A stretch of DNA of 64,000 bases from Rhodoferax sp. GTDB lineage: Bacteria > Pseudomonadota > Gammaproteobacteria > Burkholderiales > Burkholderiaceae_C. The notes beneath the pieces were generated by a model. It was not told the origin of the DNA and made no database searches. It worked only from the letters and a program-made list of their open reading frames with translations. The position numbers and the translations under genes are program-made. Location of the stretch: positions 1 through 64,000 of the forward strand of contig NZ_JANXUQ010000199.1 in NCBI RefSeq assembly GCF_025356155.1. Direction: 5' to 3'. Below are positions 18,957 to 28,916 of the stretch, in pieces. How positions within the stretch are numbered: the stretch's first letter is position 1; each line of letters opens with the position of its first letter.

Positions 18957-19006
18957 CGCTAGCCCTCGTAGAATATGCGTGGATAGCTACTAAATTGATA
19001 GCTATC
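18957..19006 (+). repeat. Family-1 dispersed repeat copy, overlaps aroG stop codon
   Basis: gctagccctcgtagaatatgcgtggatagctactaaattgatagctatcg. Confidence 0.85.
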
Positions 19007-20060
19007 GCAATCTGCGGCTGCGCACCGCCTGGGCCAACGCCTCCAACACCGGTAGCGTGTCGTCAAACGCCAGGCAACCATCGGTAATGCTCTGGCCATA
19101 GGTCAAGGCCTGGCCCGCTACCACGGGCTGCGTACCGGCTATCAGGTGGCTCTCCAGCATGACGCCGATGATGGCGCGCTGGCCGACGGCAACCTGGCCC
19201 GCCACATCGCGCGCGACTTCGGGCTGGCGGTCATAGCGCTTGCTGCTGTTGGCATGGCTGCAGTCCACCAGAATCGCGTTGGGAGCCCCTGCCTTTTGCA
19301 GCAAGGCGATGGCTTCTTCAATATGCGACGCGTCAAAATTGGGGCCGCTGCGGCTACCGCCGCGCAGCACCAGGTGGCCGTGTTCGTTGCCGGAGGTGGT
19401 CAGCACGGCGGGTGCACCCTCATGTGTCAGCGACGGGAAGGAATGCGGGTGCTGCGCTGACAAAATAGCTTCCACAGCTACTTGCAAGTCGCCATCGGTG
19501 CGGTTTTTAAAGCCCACCGGCATCGACAGGCCTGAGGCCAGCTCGCGGTGGATCTGGCTTTCAGTGGTGCGGGCGCCAATGGCGCCCCAGGAGATCAGGT
19601 CGGCGTAGTACTGGCCCAGCGTGGTGTCCAAAAACTCGGTCGCAATCGGCAGGCCCACGTCGGTGATGTCCAGCAGCAGCTTGCGCGCCAGCCGCAGGCC
19701 GCGGTTGATCTGGAAGCTTCCGTCCAGCCCCGGGTCGTTGATCAGGCCTTTCCAGCCGACCACGGTACGGGGCTTCTCGAAATACACCCGCATCACCACC
19801 AACAAATCGTTGGCCATGGCCTGGGCCACCGGCGCCAGCTTGCGGGCATAGTCGATGGCCGAGGCCGGGTCATGCACAGAACAGGGGCCGACCAGCACCA
19901 GGAGCCGGTCGTCTTGCCCCATGATCACCTTGGCCACATCGCGGCGGGCCTGGTGGATGGCGGCCGCGCCCGCGTCGCCCAGCGGCAACTCATCTTCCAG
20001 AATGGCGGGAGAAATCAGTGGACGCACGCTGCGGATACGAATGTCGGCGGTGGATGGCAT
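19002..20060 (-). CDS. aroG: 3-deoxy-7-phosphoheptulonate synthase (DAHP synthase)
   Basis: 352 aa; LLVLVGPCSVHDPASAIDYA, MRVYFEKPRTVVGWKGLINDP, LRGGSRSGPNFD, DCSHANS; start assigned at MPSTADIRI. Confidence 0.95.
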   Translation of the reverse strand: MPSTADIRIRSVRPLISPAILEDELPLGDAGAAAIHQARRDVAKVIMGQDDRLLVLVGPCSVHDPASAIDYARKLAPVAQAMANDLLVVMRVYFEKPRTVVGWKGLINDPGLDGSFQINRGLRLARKLLLDITDVGLPIATEFLDTTLGQYYADLISWGAIGARTTESQIHRELASGLSMPVGFKNRTDGDLQVAVEAILSAQHPHSFPSLTHEGAPAVLTTSGNEHGHLVLRGGSRSGPNFDASHIEEAIALLQKAGAPNAILVDCSHANSSKRYDRQPEVARDVAGQVAVGQRAIIGVMLESHLIAGTQPVVAGQALTYGQSITDGCLAFDDTLPVLEALAQAVRSRRLR

Positions 20061-20147
20061 GTAAAAAGTGGAGGTATGGGGTGGAAGAGCCCCCCGGCAT
20101 GGGGAGGGGCCATTTTCCCCCCAATTTTTGGCGGGACGGGTCCGCCC

Positions 20148-21476
20148 ATGCACTATCATTCGCCGCAGTACGGAGAGCCGGGTCTGCGCGTGGCAACCCA
20201 CCCTCCGCATGGTGAGACCAATTTGCCTTCCACTTCGACACTGCCAGAACCCAGCAACCAGCCTCAGAGCCCTTCTGCGACTGCGTCCGTGACTGCGCCT
20301 GCGGGCGGTCGTCTGGACCGCATGCAGACCGAGGTACAGGCCTTGCAACAGCAGGCTCAGGCTACCCAACAATCCATCAAGAAGCTGCAGGCCCGCGAAT
20401 CCACAGACCCCCTTAACACCATCTTGTCTGATCTGCCGGCGGGTGTCTCCAGCGTGGACAGTACGATGCTGGGCATTGGGTCTGGCCTGGTGCTGGCGGC
20501 CGTTATCGTCTGGTGGTATGTATGGCACCGCCCCCGCACCCGCTGGATAGACGCGCCCCCGGCTACGGCCAAAGAACCACCGATCAGCACCCGCGGGCCG
20601 CTATCTGAACGCAACCTCAGCCTGCATGCGCCCAGCAGCACGCAGCCACCCAACATTGCAGTACACGAGGATGCGCTGGCCTGGGCGGACCCGAACACGG
20701 TGTCCGGCGATACCACGCAGCCTTTCGAGTCTGGCCACAGCCCCTTCGCCCGGCACGAGCCGAATATGGAGTTTGACCCCGAGGTGGCCGCCAGCGAGGT
20801 AACCCGCGTGCGCAAATCTCTGGCCGAAAAGCGCGAGGCCCGCGCCCAATTACAAGACCGCGAGGACAGCGTATCGGCCGCGCTCGATCTGGATCTGGAC
20901 CTGTACGTGGACGACACACCGGCTCCCACCGCCACCGAAACGCCCAGCGTGCGCGCCTGGCTGGACAGAGAAATAGCGTCCAAGGCCTTCGTGGCACCCG
21001 CACCAGCCCCTGAAGAAAGTGTCAGCTTTTCGCTGGCACAAGACACTGGCCCTGTGGAGCCAGAGCCAGAGCCAGAGCCCGATCTAGAGCCACCAGCGGA
21101 AGAAGCACCGCTGGAAATGGAACTCGTCCTCGAAGCTGAATCCCTATCCGCCCCCCTATCGGAACCCTTGCAAGAGCCCGAACCGCAACTGGCGCTTGTC
21201 TCCGAATCAATACCTATGCCCATGGAACATGAATCCGGGCTAACCCCCGCACCCCACGAGTCGGGCTCCAAGAACTACGACTTCACCATCACGCTGGCGT
21301 TGGCACAGGAGTCGGCAACACTGGAGCTTTGGACTGAGGCACGGGACCTGGCCAGTGAAGTGATGGAGTCAGACGACCCCAAACTGGTATCGGAGGCGCT
21401 GTCGTTGCTGGAGCGGCTCAACCAGATCGAGCTGGAAGCCCCGGTGGATACGCCAACGGGGAACGGCGCGCGCTGA
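20148..21476 (+). CDS. FimV C-terminal-like membrane protein
   Basis: One TM helix (MLGIGSGLVLAAVIVWWYVW), long acidic PE-rich region, C-terminal FTITLALAQESATLELWTEARDLASEVMESDDPKLVSEALSLLERL. Confidence 0.6.
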   Translation: MHYHSPQYGEPGLRVATHPPHGETNLPSTSTLPEPSNQPQSPSATASVTAPAGGRLDRMQTEVQALQQQAQATQQSIKKLQARESTDPLNTILSDLPAGVSSVDSTMLGIGSGLVLAAVIVWWYVWHRPRTRWIDAPPATAKEPPISTRGPLSERNLSLHAPSSTQPPNIAVHEDALAWADPNTVSGDTTQPFESGHSPFARHEPNMEFDPEVAASEVTRVRKSLAEKREARAQLQDREDSVSAALDLDLDLYVDDTPAPTATETPSVRAWLDREIASKAFVAPAPAPEESVSFSLAQDTGPVEPEPEPEPDLEPPAEEAPLEMELVLEAESLSAPLSEPLQEPEPQLALVSESIPMPMEHESGLTPAPHESGSKNYDFTITLALAQESATLELWTEARDLASEVMESDDPKLVSEALSLLERLNQIELEAPVDTPTGNGAR

Positions 21477-21523
21477 GGTGTCGCCCCCCCCGGCGGCGCT
21501 CGGGCGTTTGCCCATCAGCTGCG

Positions 21524-23674
21524 TTAACGAAAGCTCAAAAAATCGAAGTCGGTCGTGTTGCCGGGGTCAACCTCGCCATCGGGGCCAAGCACCACGCCGT
21601 CGGGGTTCGACACCACTACGGGTGCTGGTGGCAGGCGCATGGCACCCAGCGGTGCGCCACGGGTTTCTACTTCCGTCTCAGGGTCTGGCGTCTGCCCGGT
21701 GTTGACCGGGTTGCGCTTCCAGGCACCCCGGTGCTGGGCACCTACCCGGTGTGGCACTTCGCCATTGCCCTGCACATCTGGCGCTGCACCCGAAGGCGCC
21801 CGCGCTGCCATGCGCACCAGCCCGATAGCGTGGCCATCACCGGCATCGTCCGACAGGCGCACGATCCGTTTGGCAATGCCGTGCAGCAACAGCAGTTCGC
21901 GGTAGGCCAGCAGGTCGAAGTCGGGCTCGTAGACGTCGGTAGAGTGGTGGTAAATGCAGTTCTCTATGTACTCCAGCACGCGCGAATCGGGCCACAGCGC
22001 AACGATCTGGTCTATGACCTTGGGGTACTTTTCTAGTGAACGGCCTTCGTTGCTAAAGTCGTCGATGACTGGCACGCGACCGGTAAACCAGTTATTGAAC
22101 TCCTGGCGCATGAATTCAAACTCGGATTCACGGCCCAGCTTGTGGTAGATCTTCAGCAGGTCCAGGCACACCAGAGGGCTCGATTCACCCACCTGCGCGA
22201 TGCGGGTGGTCAACACGTCAATGGCCTTTTGGTGCTCGCCCAGGGCCAAAAAGAAATCGGCCTGCTGGCGCACATCCAGCAACTCTGCGGAGTCTATGGC
22301 CCGCAATCCGCCCGAGACACTCATCGACAGATCACGGGCTCCGCCAGGTGACGGTGGCCGCGCGGTACTGGCGGGCGGTGACGCGGCGACATCAGCCTTG
22401 GGCTTTGGATGCAGCTCAAAGGCATCCAGGTCAAAGTCCAAGGTCGTCAAGGGCACTGCGGCGGGTGGGTCAACGTTGGCGGTCGGCGTAATAACGGGTT
22501 TGGGCGCGGCGGCACTGAGCGCAGCCGGGCGAGACGCCAGGGCACCATGTGCAGAGGTGCGGCTGACGGGTGGGGATTTCACCAGCTCGGCCATGAGGCT
22601 GTCGTCGGCATCGTCCACCACCTCCATCCAACTCATGGGACGCGCAGCCCGCGCGCGGCGCCAGACCCAGACCAGACCCAATAGCAGTACCAGGCACAGC
22701 GCTGCCAGGGTGTAGACCAAGCCATTGGCATAACGCTGGGATTCCGCGCGCTGCACCTTGGCCACCAAGTCCACCAGGCCCTTTTGGTTCTCAGCGGTGA
22801 CGGCGTACAAAGACTTCAGGTCTTTCTCAAACGCCCTCGCCTTGGCCTCGTCCAGCAACAGCTCTTCGGGGCTGGCGTTCAAAGCGCGCCACAGCGCAGC
22901 GGCTTCTGCACGCAGCGCCGCATTCTCTTGGGGCATGGTCAGCAGCTCGGTCGTGGCCCGCAACACCGGGTCGCGCTCTATCGATAGGTCCAGCGGATCG
23001 AGCTTCAGGCGAGATTTGCCACTGGTTTTGGCAGCAGCCTTGGCAAAGGGCGGGGACGCGCCGGCCGTTGCATCTACGGGCTGGGCGGGGCCGGTTACTT
23101 TGGCCATCGGAGCAGGTTTGCTGGCCGATGCTGCCTCAGGCGCTACGGGAGTAGACCGGGATCTTTTGGGTTTGGCATCGGAAGCACGGGCCGACCCCGT
23201 CGCGGTAGCGCCAGCCACTGGCAGCGCTACGTCGGCCGCCGCGCCTCGGGGTGCTGGGGCTCGGCTTGCGGGTTCCACAACATTGGTCGCCACATCGGGG
23301 AACAACGTGTAGCGTTTGGAAGATTTTTGCTGGCAACCGACCCGAAAGTTCACCGTAACGATGGGCTCGTCGATCAGCACGGCCGCCGTCACGCGAACGG
23401 TTGGCCCCTTGCCTCCCGCGCCCTGCGCGTCATCTATGCTGACCGACACCCGGGACGGGTCCACCAGGGTTTCGCCATAAAAGACTTCGGCACTCATGCA
23501 ACTGGATTGCAGCTCTTCGCTGGCATCGGCCTGCAGTTGCACCCGCAAATCCAGTGGTTTGCCGACAAAAATGGCGCCCTGCGCACGCCCTAATGTCAGA
23601 CCGGCACTGCCCATGGCGGTACACAGCATGACCACCCCACACACATAAGCCTTAACCTTGAACACCGCATTCAT
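21524..23674 (-). CDS. FimV-like protein (FimV N-terminal domain, type IV pilus/polar organisation family)
   Basis: Signal peptide then GRAQGAIFVGKPLDLRVQLQADASEELQSSCMSAEVFYGETLVDPSRVSVSID; TM segment and C-terminal TPR-like region. Confidence 0.7.
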   Translation of the reverse strand: MNAVFKVKAYVCGVVMLCTAMGSAGLTLGRAQGAIFVGKPLDLRVQLQADASEELQSSCMSAEVFYGETLVDPSRVSVSIDDAQGAGGKGPTVRVTAAVLIDEPIVTVNFRVGCQQKSSKRYTLFPDVATNVVEPASRAPAPRGAAADVALPVAGATATGSARASDAKPKRSRSTPVAPEAASASKPAPMAKVTGPAQPVDATAGASPPFAKAAAKTSGKSRLKLDPLDLSIERDPVLRATTELLTMPQENAALRAEAAALWRALNASPEELLLDEAKARAFEKDLKSLYAVTAENQKGLVDLVAKVQRAESQRYANGLVYTLAALCLVLLLGLVWVWRRARAARPMSWMEVVDDADDSLMAELVKSPPVSRTSAHGALASRPAALSAAAPKPVITPTANVDPPAAVPLTTLDFDLDAFELHPKPKADVAASPPASTARPPSPGGARDLSMSVSGGLRAIDSAELLDVRQQADFFLALGEHQKAIDVLTTRIAQVGESSPLVCLDLLKIYHKLGRESEFEFMRQEFNNWFTGRVPVIDDFSNEGRSLEKYPKVIDQIVALWPDSRVLEYIENCIYHHSTDVYEPDFDLLAYRELLLLHGIAKRIVRLSDDAGDGHAIGLVRMAARAPSGAAPDVQGNGEVPHRVGAQHRGAWKRNPVNTGQTPDPETEVETRGAPLGAMRLPPAPVVVSNPDGVVLGPDGEVDPGNTTDFDFLSFR

Positions 23675-23771
23675 AGCCTTCGATTCTCGCACAGGGCCTC
23701 GTCGCGAGAGGGCTGCGCGGCCCAGAACGCAGGTGGGGAACCAAGGACCGTGTCATCTACCCAACAAATGC

Positions 23772-23820
23772 CGGTAGCCCTCGCAGAATATACGTGACAG
23801 GCTCTTAAATTAATAGCGCT
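23772..23820 (+). repeat. Family-1 dispersed repeat copy, abuts msrA stop codon
   Basis: cggtagccctcgcagaatatacgtgacaggctcttaaattaatagcgct. Confidence 0.8.
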
Positions 23821-24372
23821 TTAATGTTTTTGCAAACGCGAAAAAGTCTTGCGGAATTTGGCCACCTTGGGTGCCGCCACGGCCATGCAATAGCCCTGGT
23901 TGGGGTTGCGTTCAAAGTAGTCCTGGTGGTATTCCTCGGCTGCCCAGTAGTTATCCAGCGCCACCACTTCGGTCACGATGGGGCGGCTGTAGGTGCCGCT
24001 GGCCGCCATTTCGGCAATCACCTCTTGGGCCACAGCCTGCTGCTCGGGCGTGGAAAAGTAAATGCCGCTGCGGTACTGCGTGCCCGAGTCGTTGCCCTGG
24101 CGGTTCAACGTGGTGGGGTCGTGGATGACAAAGAAAATCTCCAACACCTCGCGCGTGCTGATCTGGGCCGGGTCATACACCAGCTTCACCACCTCGTTGT
24201 GGCCGGTGCTGCCGGTGCAGACCTGTTCGTAACTGGGGTTGCGCACACGGCCATTGGTGTAGCCAGACTCCACGTCCAGCACACCCTTGACCTGCACATA
24301 GACGGCCTCGGTACACCAGAAGCAGCCGCCGCCGAGGGTGATGGTTTGCAGGGTATCGGTTGAAGCTGTCAT
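23821..24372 (-). CDS. msrA: Peptide-methionine (S)-S-oxide reductase MsrA
   Basis: GGGCFWCTEAVY, GHNEVVKLVYDP, GIYFSTPEQ. Confidence 0.95.
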   Translation of the reverse strand: MTASTDTLQTITLGGGCFWCTEAVYVQVKGVLDVESGYTNGRVRNPSYEQVCTGSTGHNEVVKLVYDPAQISTREVLEIFFVIHDPTTLNRQGNDSGTQYRSGIYFSTPEQQAVAQEVIAEMAASGTYSRPIVTEVVALDNYWAAEEYHQDYFERNPNQGYCMAVAAPKVAKFRKTFSRLQKH

Positions 24373-24517
24373 AGGGGGTTTCTCCGTCAAAGGCCGTTGG
24401 TCATCGCGTTGGTCGTGCGTCAGCGGGCGATCTTACGCCTCCATTCTTTCTCCACATTTGCCACCCACAATGGCCCCATCGGTCGGCAGGTGCCGCCCGA
24501 ACTTCAGGAGCCAAGCC

Positions 24518-24841
24518 ATGCATCCCCTTGCAAACCTTTCCCAAGCGCGGATCAGCCTGTTCTGCGCGCTGATCGTGTCGTCTACGCTGCTGTGCGCACA
24601 ACCCACTGGTGCGCCGCCCGCCGATGGTCAAAAACCGCAACACCGCGGGCCACCCCAAGAGGCGCTGGACGCGTGTAAATCTTTGAAGAGCGGACAAGAC
24701 TGCAACTTCACATCACCCCGCGGTTCAGTCAAAGGCAGTTGCTTTGCCCCGGAGGGCCGACAGCTAGCCTGCCGCCCAAAAGACGCGCCCAAGGACGGCG
24801 GTCAAAAAGACGGCCCACCACCGGCATCGCCTAAGAAATAA
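24518..24841 (+). CDS. Small exported hypothetical protein
   Basis: 107 aa with signal peptide; ALDACKSLKSGQDCNFTSPRGSVKGSCFAPEGRQLACRPKD. Confidence 0.65.
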   Translation: MHPLANLSQARISLFCALIVSSTLLCAQPTGAPPADGQKPQHRGPPQEALDACKSLKSGQDCNFTSPRGSVKGSCFAPEGRQLACRPKDAPKDGGQKDGPPPASPKK

Positions 24842-24861
24842 TTTATCAGGCCAAGGCAGGT

Positions 24862-25479
24862 TCAAGCGACGTACGCCAACACCGTGTAGAAGTGGCAGAT
24901 GCTGCCACCCAGTACAAACAGGTGCCATAGGCCGTGACCATGGCGTATGCGGCTATCGGCGATATAAAAGTAGATCCCGGCGGTATAGAACACACCCCCC
25001 GCGGCCAGCCACATAAAGCCGCTGGGGGTGAGCGCCTTCCACAGTGGCACCACCGCAACCAGCGCCAGCCAGCCCATCAGCAGGTAGATCACCAGCGATA
25101 GCACGCGCGCGCCCTTGGCAAACCAGATCTCCTGCACGATGCCCACCAGCGCCAACGCCCAGATTCCCCCCAGCAGGGACCAACCCAAGACGCCGCGCAG
25201 GGACACCAGTGCAAACGGCGTGTAGCTGCCTGCAATCAGCAGGTAAATAGAGCAGTGGTCAAACTTTTGCAGTACCGCCTTGGCCCGCCCGCGCACGCTG
25301 TGGTACAGCGTGCTGAACAGATACAGGGTCACCAGCATCGCGCCGTAAATACTGAAGCTCACGATCTTCCACGGGTCGCCCTGCTGCGCTGCCAAGACCA
25401 CCAGCGCGGCTGTGCCCAGCACCGCCAGGCCCGCGCCTACCAGGTGGCTGATGCTATTGAAACGTTCGCCGTGGTACAT
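24862..25479 (-). CDS. Hemolysin III / TrhA family membrane protein
   Basis: MYHGERFNSISHLVGAGLAVLG, FSTLYHSVRGRAKAVLQKFDHCSIYLLIAGSYTPF, IRHGHGLWHLFVLGGSICHFYTV. Confidence 0.92.
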   Translation of the reverse strand: MYHGERFNSISHLVGAGLAVLGTAALVVLAAQQGDPWKIVSFSIYGAMLVTLYLFSTLYHSVRGRAKAVLQKFDHCSIYLLIAGSYTPFALVSLRGVLGWSLLGGIWALALVGIVQEIWFAKGARVLSLVIYLLMGWLALVAVVPLWKALTPSGFMWLAAGGVFYTAGIYFYIADSRIRHGHGLWHLFVLGGSICHFYTVLAYVA

Positions 25480-25694
25480 GTTGCTCAGACCCCCGTGAGG
25501 CCGGCATTGCAAATGCTGTGCGTCAGCCTTAGGTGATGGTTGCAGATGTGTGGCGGTTTGAGTAGGGGCGAAGAACGAGGAATTGTTGGCATCATGTAGG
25601 CTGCATTTTCGTCTGTCGTGCGTTTTAGCGCTTTCGTCGCACATTAAGCGTCGTCCGTCGCCCCGGCCTTGACCGCCCAAGGGCCGTACGGTAA

Positions 25695-25720
25695 ACTAAT
25701 AACCAGTCAGTCATTAATAA
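25695..25720. promoter_or_regulatory. Possible TetR-type operator in the promoter of the adjacent regulator gene
   Basis: actaataaccagtcagtcattaataa immediately upstream of ATG 25724; imperfect dyad with CAGTCAGTC. Confidence 0.35.
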
Positions 25721-25723
25721 ACC

Positions 25724-26425
25724 ATGTCCTCTTCCTGTCCCATCTGCGAGATTGCCGCCACCGTGCGGGCCAAGCGTGAACGCCGCAAAGACGCCCGTCC
25801 GGGTGAGCTGCTGGCCGCCGCGCTGGACCTGTTCGTGGAAAAGGGCTTTGCCGGCACCCGTGCAGAAGAGGTGGCCAAGCGGGCCGGGGTATCCAAGGGT
25901 ACCTTGTTCTTGTATTTTTCCAGCAAAGAAGAGCTGTTCAAAGCCGTCGTACGGGAAAATATTTCGGGCCGCTTTGACGAGTGGAACGAAGAGTTCGACA
26001 ATTTCCAGGGCACGACGCCCGACATGCTGCGCTACTGCGTCAAGGCCTGGTGGGAGCGCATAGGCTCGACCAAGGCATCCGGCATTACCAAGCTGATGAT
26101 GAGCGAGGCAGGCAACTTCCCTGAACTTGCGGCCTTCTACCAGACCGAAGTGATTCAGCCCGGCAACGACCTGCTTAAGCGCGTATTGCAACGCGGCGTG
26201 GGCCGTGGCGAATTTCAGCCCATGGATTTGCAATATGGCGTCTACGCCGTGCTGACCCCTATGCTGTACCTGGCCATGTGGAAGCACTCGCTGGGTACCT
26301 GCCTGGCCAACAACGCAAGCATCGACCCCGAGAAATACATTGCGGTCCACGTCGAAACCCTGCTCCATGGCCTCAGTGCGCGCCCGACCGCCGTCGCAGC
26401 GCCCACCATCCCCGCTACCCCATGA
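25724..26425 (+). CDS. TetR/AcrR family transcriptional regulator
   Basis: HTH LLAAALDLFVEKGFAGTRAEEVAKRAGVSKGTLFLYFSSKEELFKAVV. Confidence 0.92.
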   Translation: MSSSCPICEIAATVRAKRERRKDARPGELLAAALDLFVEKGFAGTRAEEVAKRAGVSKGTLFLYFSSKEELFKAVVRENISGRFDEWNEEFDNFQGTTPDMLRYCVKAWWERIGSTKASGITKLMMSEAGNFPELAAFYQTEVIQPGNDLLKRVLQRGVGRGEFQPMDLQYGVYAVLTPMLYLAMWKHSLGTCLANNASIDPEKYIAVHVETLLHGLSARPTAVAAPTIPATP

Positions 26426-26483
26426 AATGCGTCCAAGTAAAATTGCTGGTTAACCGCCAACACACGCCATGGAGTATCGACAA

Positions 26484-27161
26484 ATGAACATCGAACAAGC
26501 CCGTTTCAACATGATTGAGCAGCAGATTCGGCCCTGGCATGTGTCCGATGCCGCGGTGCTGGGCCTGCTGTCCACCGTCAAGCGCGAAGACTTCGTTCCC
26601 GCCGCACACAAGGGCCTGGCCTTTGCAGATCTGGAGATCCCGTTGATGGGTTCCGGCGACGAAGCCATCGCCAGCGGCCAGTGCATGCTGGAACCCCGGC
26701 TGGACGCCCGCATGCTACAGGACTTGGCCGTGCGCCCCACAGACACCGTACTCGAAATCGGCGGCGGCTCCGGCTACATGGCCGCACTGCTGGGCAGCCT
26801 GGCGCAACGCGTCCTCACACTCGAAATCAATGCCGACCTGGCCGCCACGGCCCGTAACAACCTACGCTATGCAGGCATCCAGAATGTCGAAGTACGCCAC
26901 GCAGACGGCGCAAAAATGGGCACCGCCGACGGCAGCTTTGACGTCATCGCGCTGAGCGGCTCGGTCGCCGAAGTACCCCACAGCTTGCTGAGCCTGTTGA
27001 AGGTGGGCGGCCGACTGGGTGCCATCGTGGGTGAAGAGCCCGTGATGCGCGCCACCATCGTGACCCGCACCAGCGACACCACCTTCAGCACCGTGCAAAG
27101 CTGGGACACTGTCGCACCGCGTCTGCAAAACTTCCCCGAGCCTTCGCGCTTCAAACTCTGA
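26484..27161 (+). CDS. Protein-L-isoaspartate O-methyltransferase family protein
   Basis: MNIEQARFNMIEQQIRPWHVSDAAVL..., VLEIGGGSGYMAALLGSLAQRVLTLEI. Confidence 0.88.
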   Translation: MNIEQARFNMIEQQIRPWHVSDAAVLGLLSTVKREDFVPAAHKGLAFADLEIPLMGSGDEAIASGQCMLEPRLDARMLQDLAVRPTDTVLEIGGGSGYMAALLGSLAQRVLTLEINADLAATARNNLRYAGIQNVEVRHADGAKMGTADGSFDVIALSGSVAEVPHSLLSLLKVGGRLGAIVGEEPVMRATIVTRTSDTTFSTVQSWDTVAPRLQNFPEPSRFKL

Positions 27162-27171
27162 AGCCCCACCC

Positions 27172-27513
27172 ATGATTGCGCAAGTACGCCCCCAAGATCT
27201 CGCCCAGTGGTTGAACGGCGTGCGCGCAATCGGTGAACCGGTGGTGTTGGACGTGCGCGAGCCGCATGAGATACAAACCGCCAGTGTGACGGCAGACGGA
27301 TTTACCTTGCTGGCCATCCCCATGCACAGCATCCCCGCGCGCCTGGCCGAGCTGGGCCCGCAGCAGCCCATAGCCTGCCTGTGCCACCACGGCGGGCGCA
27401 GCATGCAGGTTGCCCACTTTTTGGCCGGCCACGGATTCGAGCACCTTGCCAATATTGCTGGTGGCATCCACGCCTGGTCTGCCGAGCTCGACCCCAGCAT
27501 TGCGCGCTATTAA
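27172..27513 (+). CDS. Rhodanese-like domain protein
   Basis: PVVLDVREPHEIQ, CLCHHGGRSMQVAHFLAGHGF. Confidence 0.9.
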   Translation: MIAQVRPQDLAQWLNGVRAIGEPVVLDVREPHEIQTASVTADGFTLLAIPMHSIPARLAELGPQQPIACLCHHGGRSMQVAHFLAGHGFEHLANIAGGIHAWSAELDPSIARY

Positions 27514-27558
27514 CGCTATTAACCACTCCAACTTTTCATAAGCCTGAGAAACACAACC

Positions 27559-28911
27559 ATGACCCGTCACACCGCCTCGTCGAGTTTTCGCCTTGTTCCC
27601 CTGATGCTCGCACTGGGTGCCAGCGTGTCCTTCTCAGCGCAGGCCCAAAGCCTGGTGGATCTGTACAACGCAGCCCAGAGCTATGACGCAACCTACCAAT
27701 CGGCCAAGTCCCAATACGATGCATCTTTGGCCAAGGCCGCCCAGGCCAAGGCCCTGCTGTTGCCGACCGCCGGTCTGACGATCAGCACCACGCAGACCAA
27801 CCAGGATACGAAGGCTCCGGCCATTGCCGCCAACAACTTCACTTACCAAACGGACACCGGCACGGTGGGCGTGTCGCAGCCCCTGTACCGCCCCGCCAAC
27901 TGGGCCACTTACGAACAGGGCAAGAAGCAGGTGGATCTGGCCCAGGCCACACTTCTGGCCGCCGACCAGGACCTGATCATCCGCGTCAGCCAGGCCTACT
28001 TTGACGTGCTGGCCGCCACCGACAACCTGGCTTTTGTGAAGAGCCAAAAAACCGCCGTGGGTGAACAATTGGCATCGGCCAAACGCAATTTTGAAGTCGG
28101 CACTTCCACCATCACCGACTCCCGCGAAGCCCAGGCCCGCTACGACCTGGTGACTGCGCAAGAGCTGGCCGCCGAAAACGATTTGCTGGTGAAGACCCTG
28201 GCCCTGAACCAGTTGGTGGGCCAGCCCAATGCCACGCCCAAGCCCTTGAAGACACCCGTGGTGCTCGGCCCCGTAGAGCCGGCCGACGTGAACCAATGGG
28301 TACTCCAGTCTGAAGCCAACAACCCCGGCATCAAGCTGCAACAAGTGGCGCTGGACGTGGCCCAGTTGGAGACCGAGAAAGCCAAGGCCGGCCACAAACC
28401 CACACTGGACCTGACCGGTAGCTATACCTCGGTTGCCAACCGCAACGGATCGGCCTCTGGCCCCACGGTGGACAGCCGTGCCAACGTCAGCAATATTGGC
28501 GTGACATTCACCCTGCCCCTGTTTGCTGGCTTCTCGACCCAGAACCGTATCAAAGAAACCCTGTCGCTGGAAGACAAGGCCCGCACCGACCTGGAAGCAA
28601 CCAAGCGCACCGTGGCCCAAGGCACCCGCACCGCCTACTATGGCGTGCAGTCCGGCCAGGCCCAGGTGCTAGCGCTGCAAGCCGCCGAAGCCTCCAGCCA
28701 AAGCGCGCTGGAAGCCAACCAGTTGGGTTACCAAGTGGGAGTGCGCATCAACATTGATGTGCTCAATTCCCAAAGCCAGTTGTTCGACACCAAGGCCAAG
28801 CTGGCCAAGGCCCGCTATGACGTGCTGGTGGGCGGGCTCAAACTGCGCCAGGCCGCTGGCACGCTAAAGGCGGAAGACCTGCAGCCGGTCAACAGCCAGT
28901 TGACGCAGTAA
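27559..28911 (+). CDS. tolC: TolC family outer membrane channel
   Basis: 450 aa; SLVDLYNAAQSYDATYQSAKSQYDASLAKAAQAKALLLPTAGLT, Gly-rich hairpins typical of TolC. Confidence 0.9.
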   Translation: MTRHTASSSFRLVPLMLALGASVSFSAQAQSLVDLYNAAQSYDATYQSAKSQYDASLAKAAQAKALLLPTAGLTISTTQTNQDTKAPAIAANNFTYQTDTGTVGVSQPLYRPANWATYEQGKKQVDLAQATLLAADQDLIIRVSQAYFDVLAATDNLAFVKSQKTAVGEQLASAKRNFEVGTSTITDSREAQARYDLVTAQELAAENDLLVKTLALNQLVGQPNATPKPLKTPVVLGPVEPADVNQWVLQSEANNPGIKLQQVALDVAQLETEKAKAGHKPTLDLTGSYTSVANRNGSASGPTVDSRANVSNIGVTFTLPLFAGFSTQNRIKETLSLEDKARTDLEATKRTVAQGTRTAYYGVQSGQAQVLALQAAEASSQSALEANQLGYQVGVRINIDVLNSQSQLFDTKAKLAKARYDVLVGGLKLRQAAGTLKAEDLQPVNSQLTQ

Positions 28912-28916
28912 AACGA

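Noticed and set aside
27634-28620. 328-aa minus-strand ORF
   Set aside because: Antisense shadow of tolC, Gly/Leu/Val-rich without motifs.
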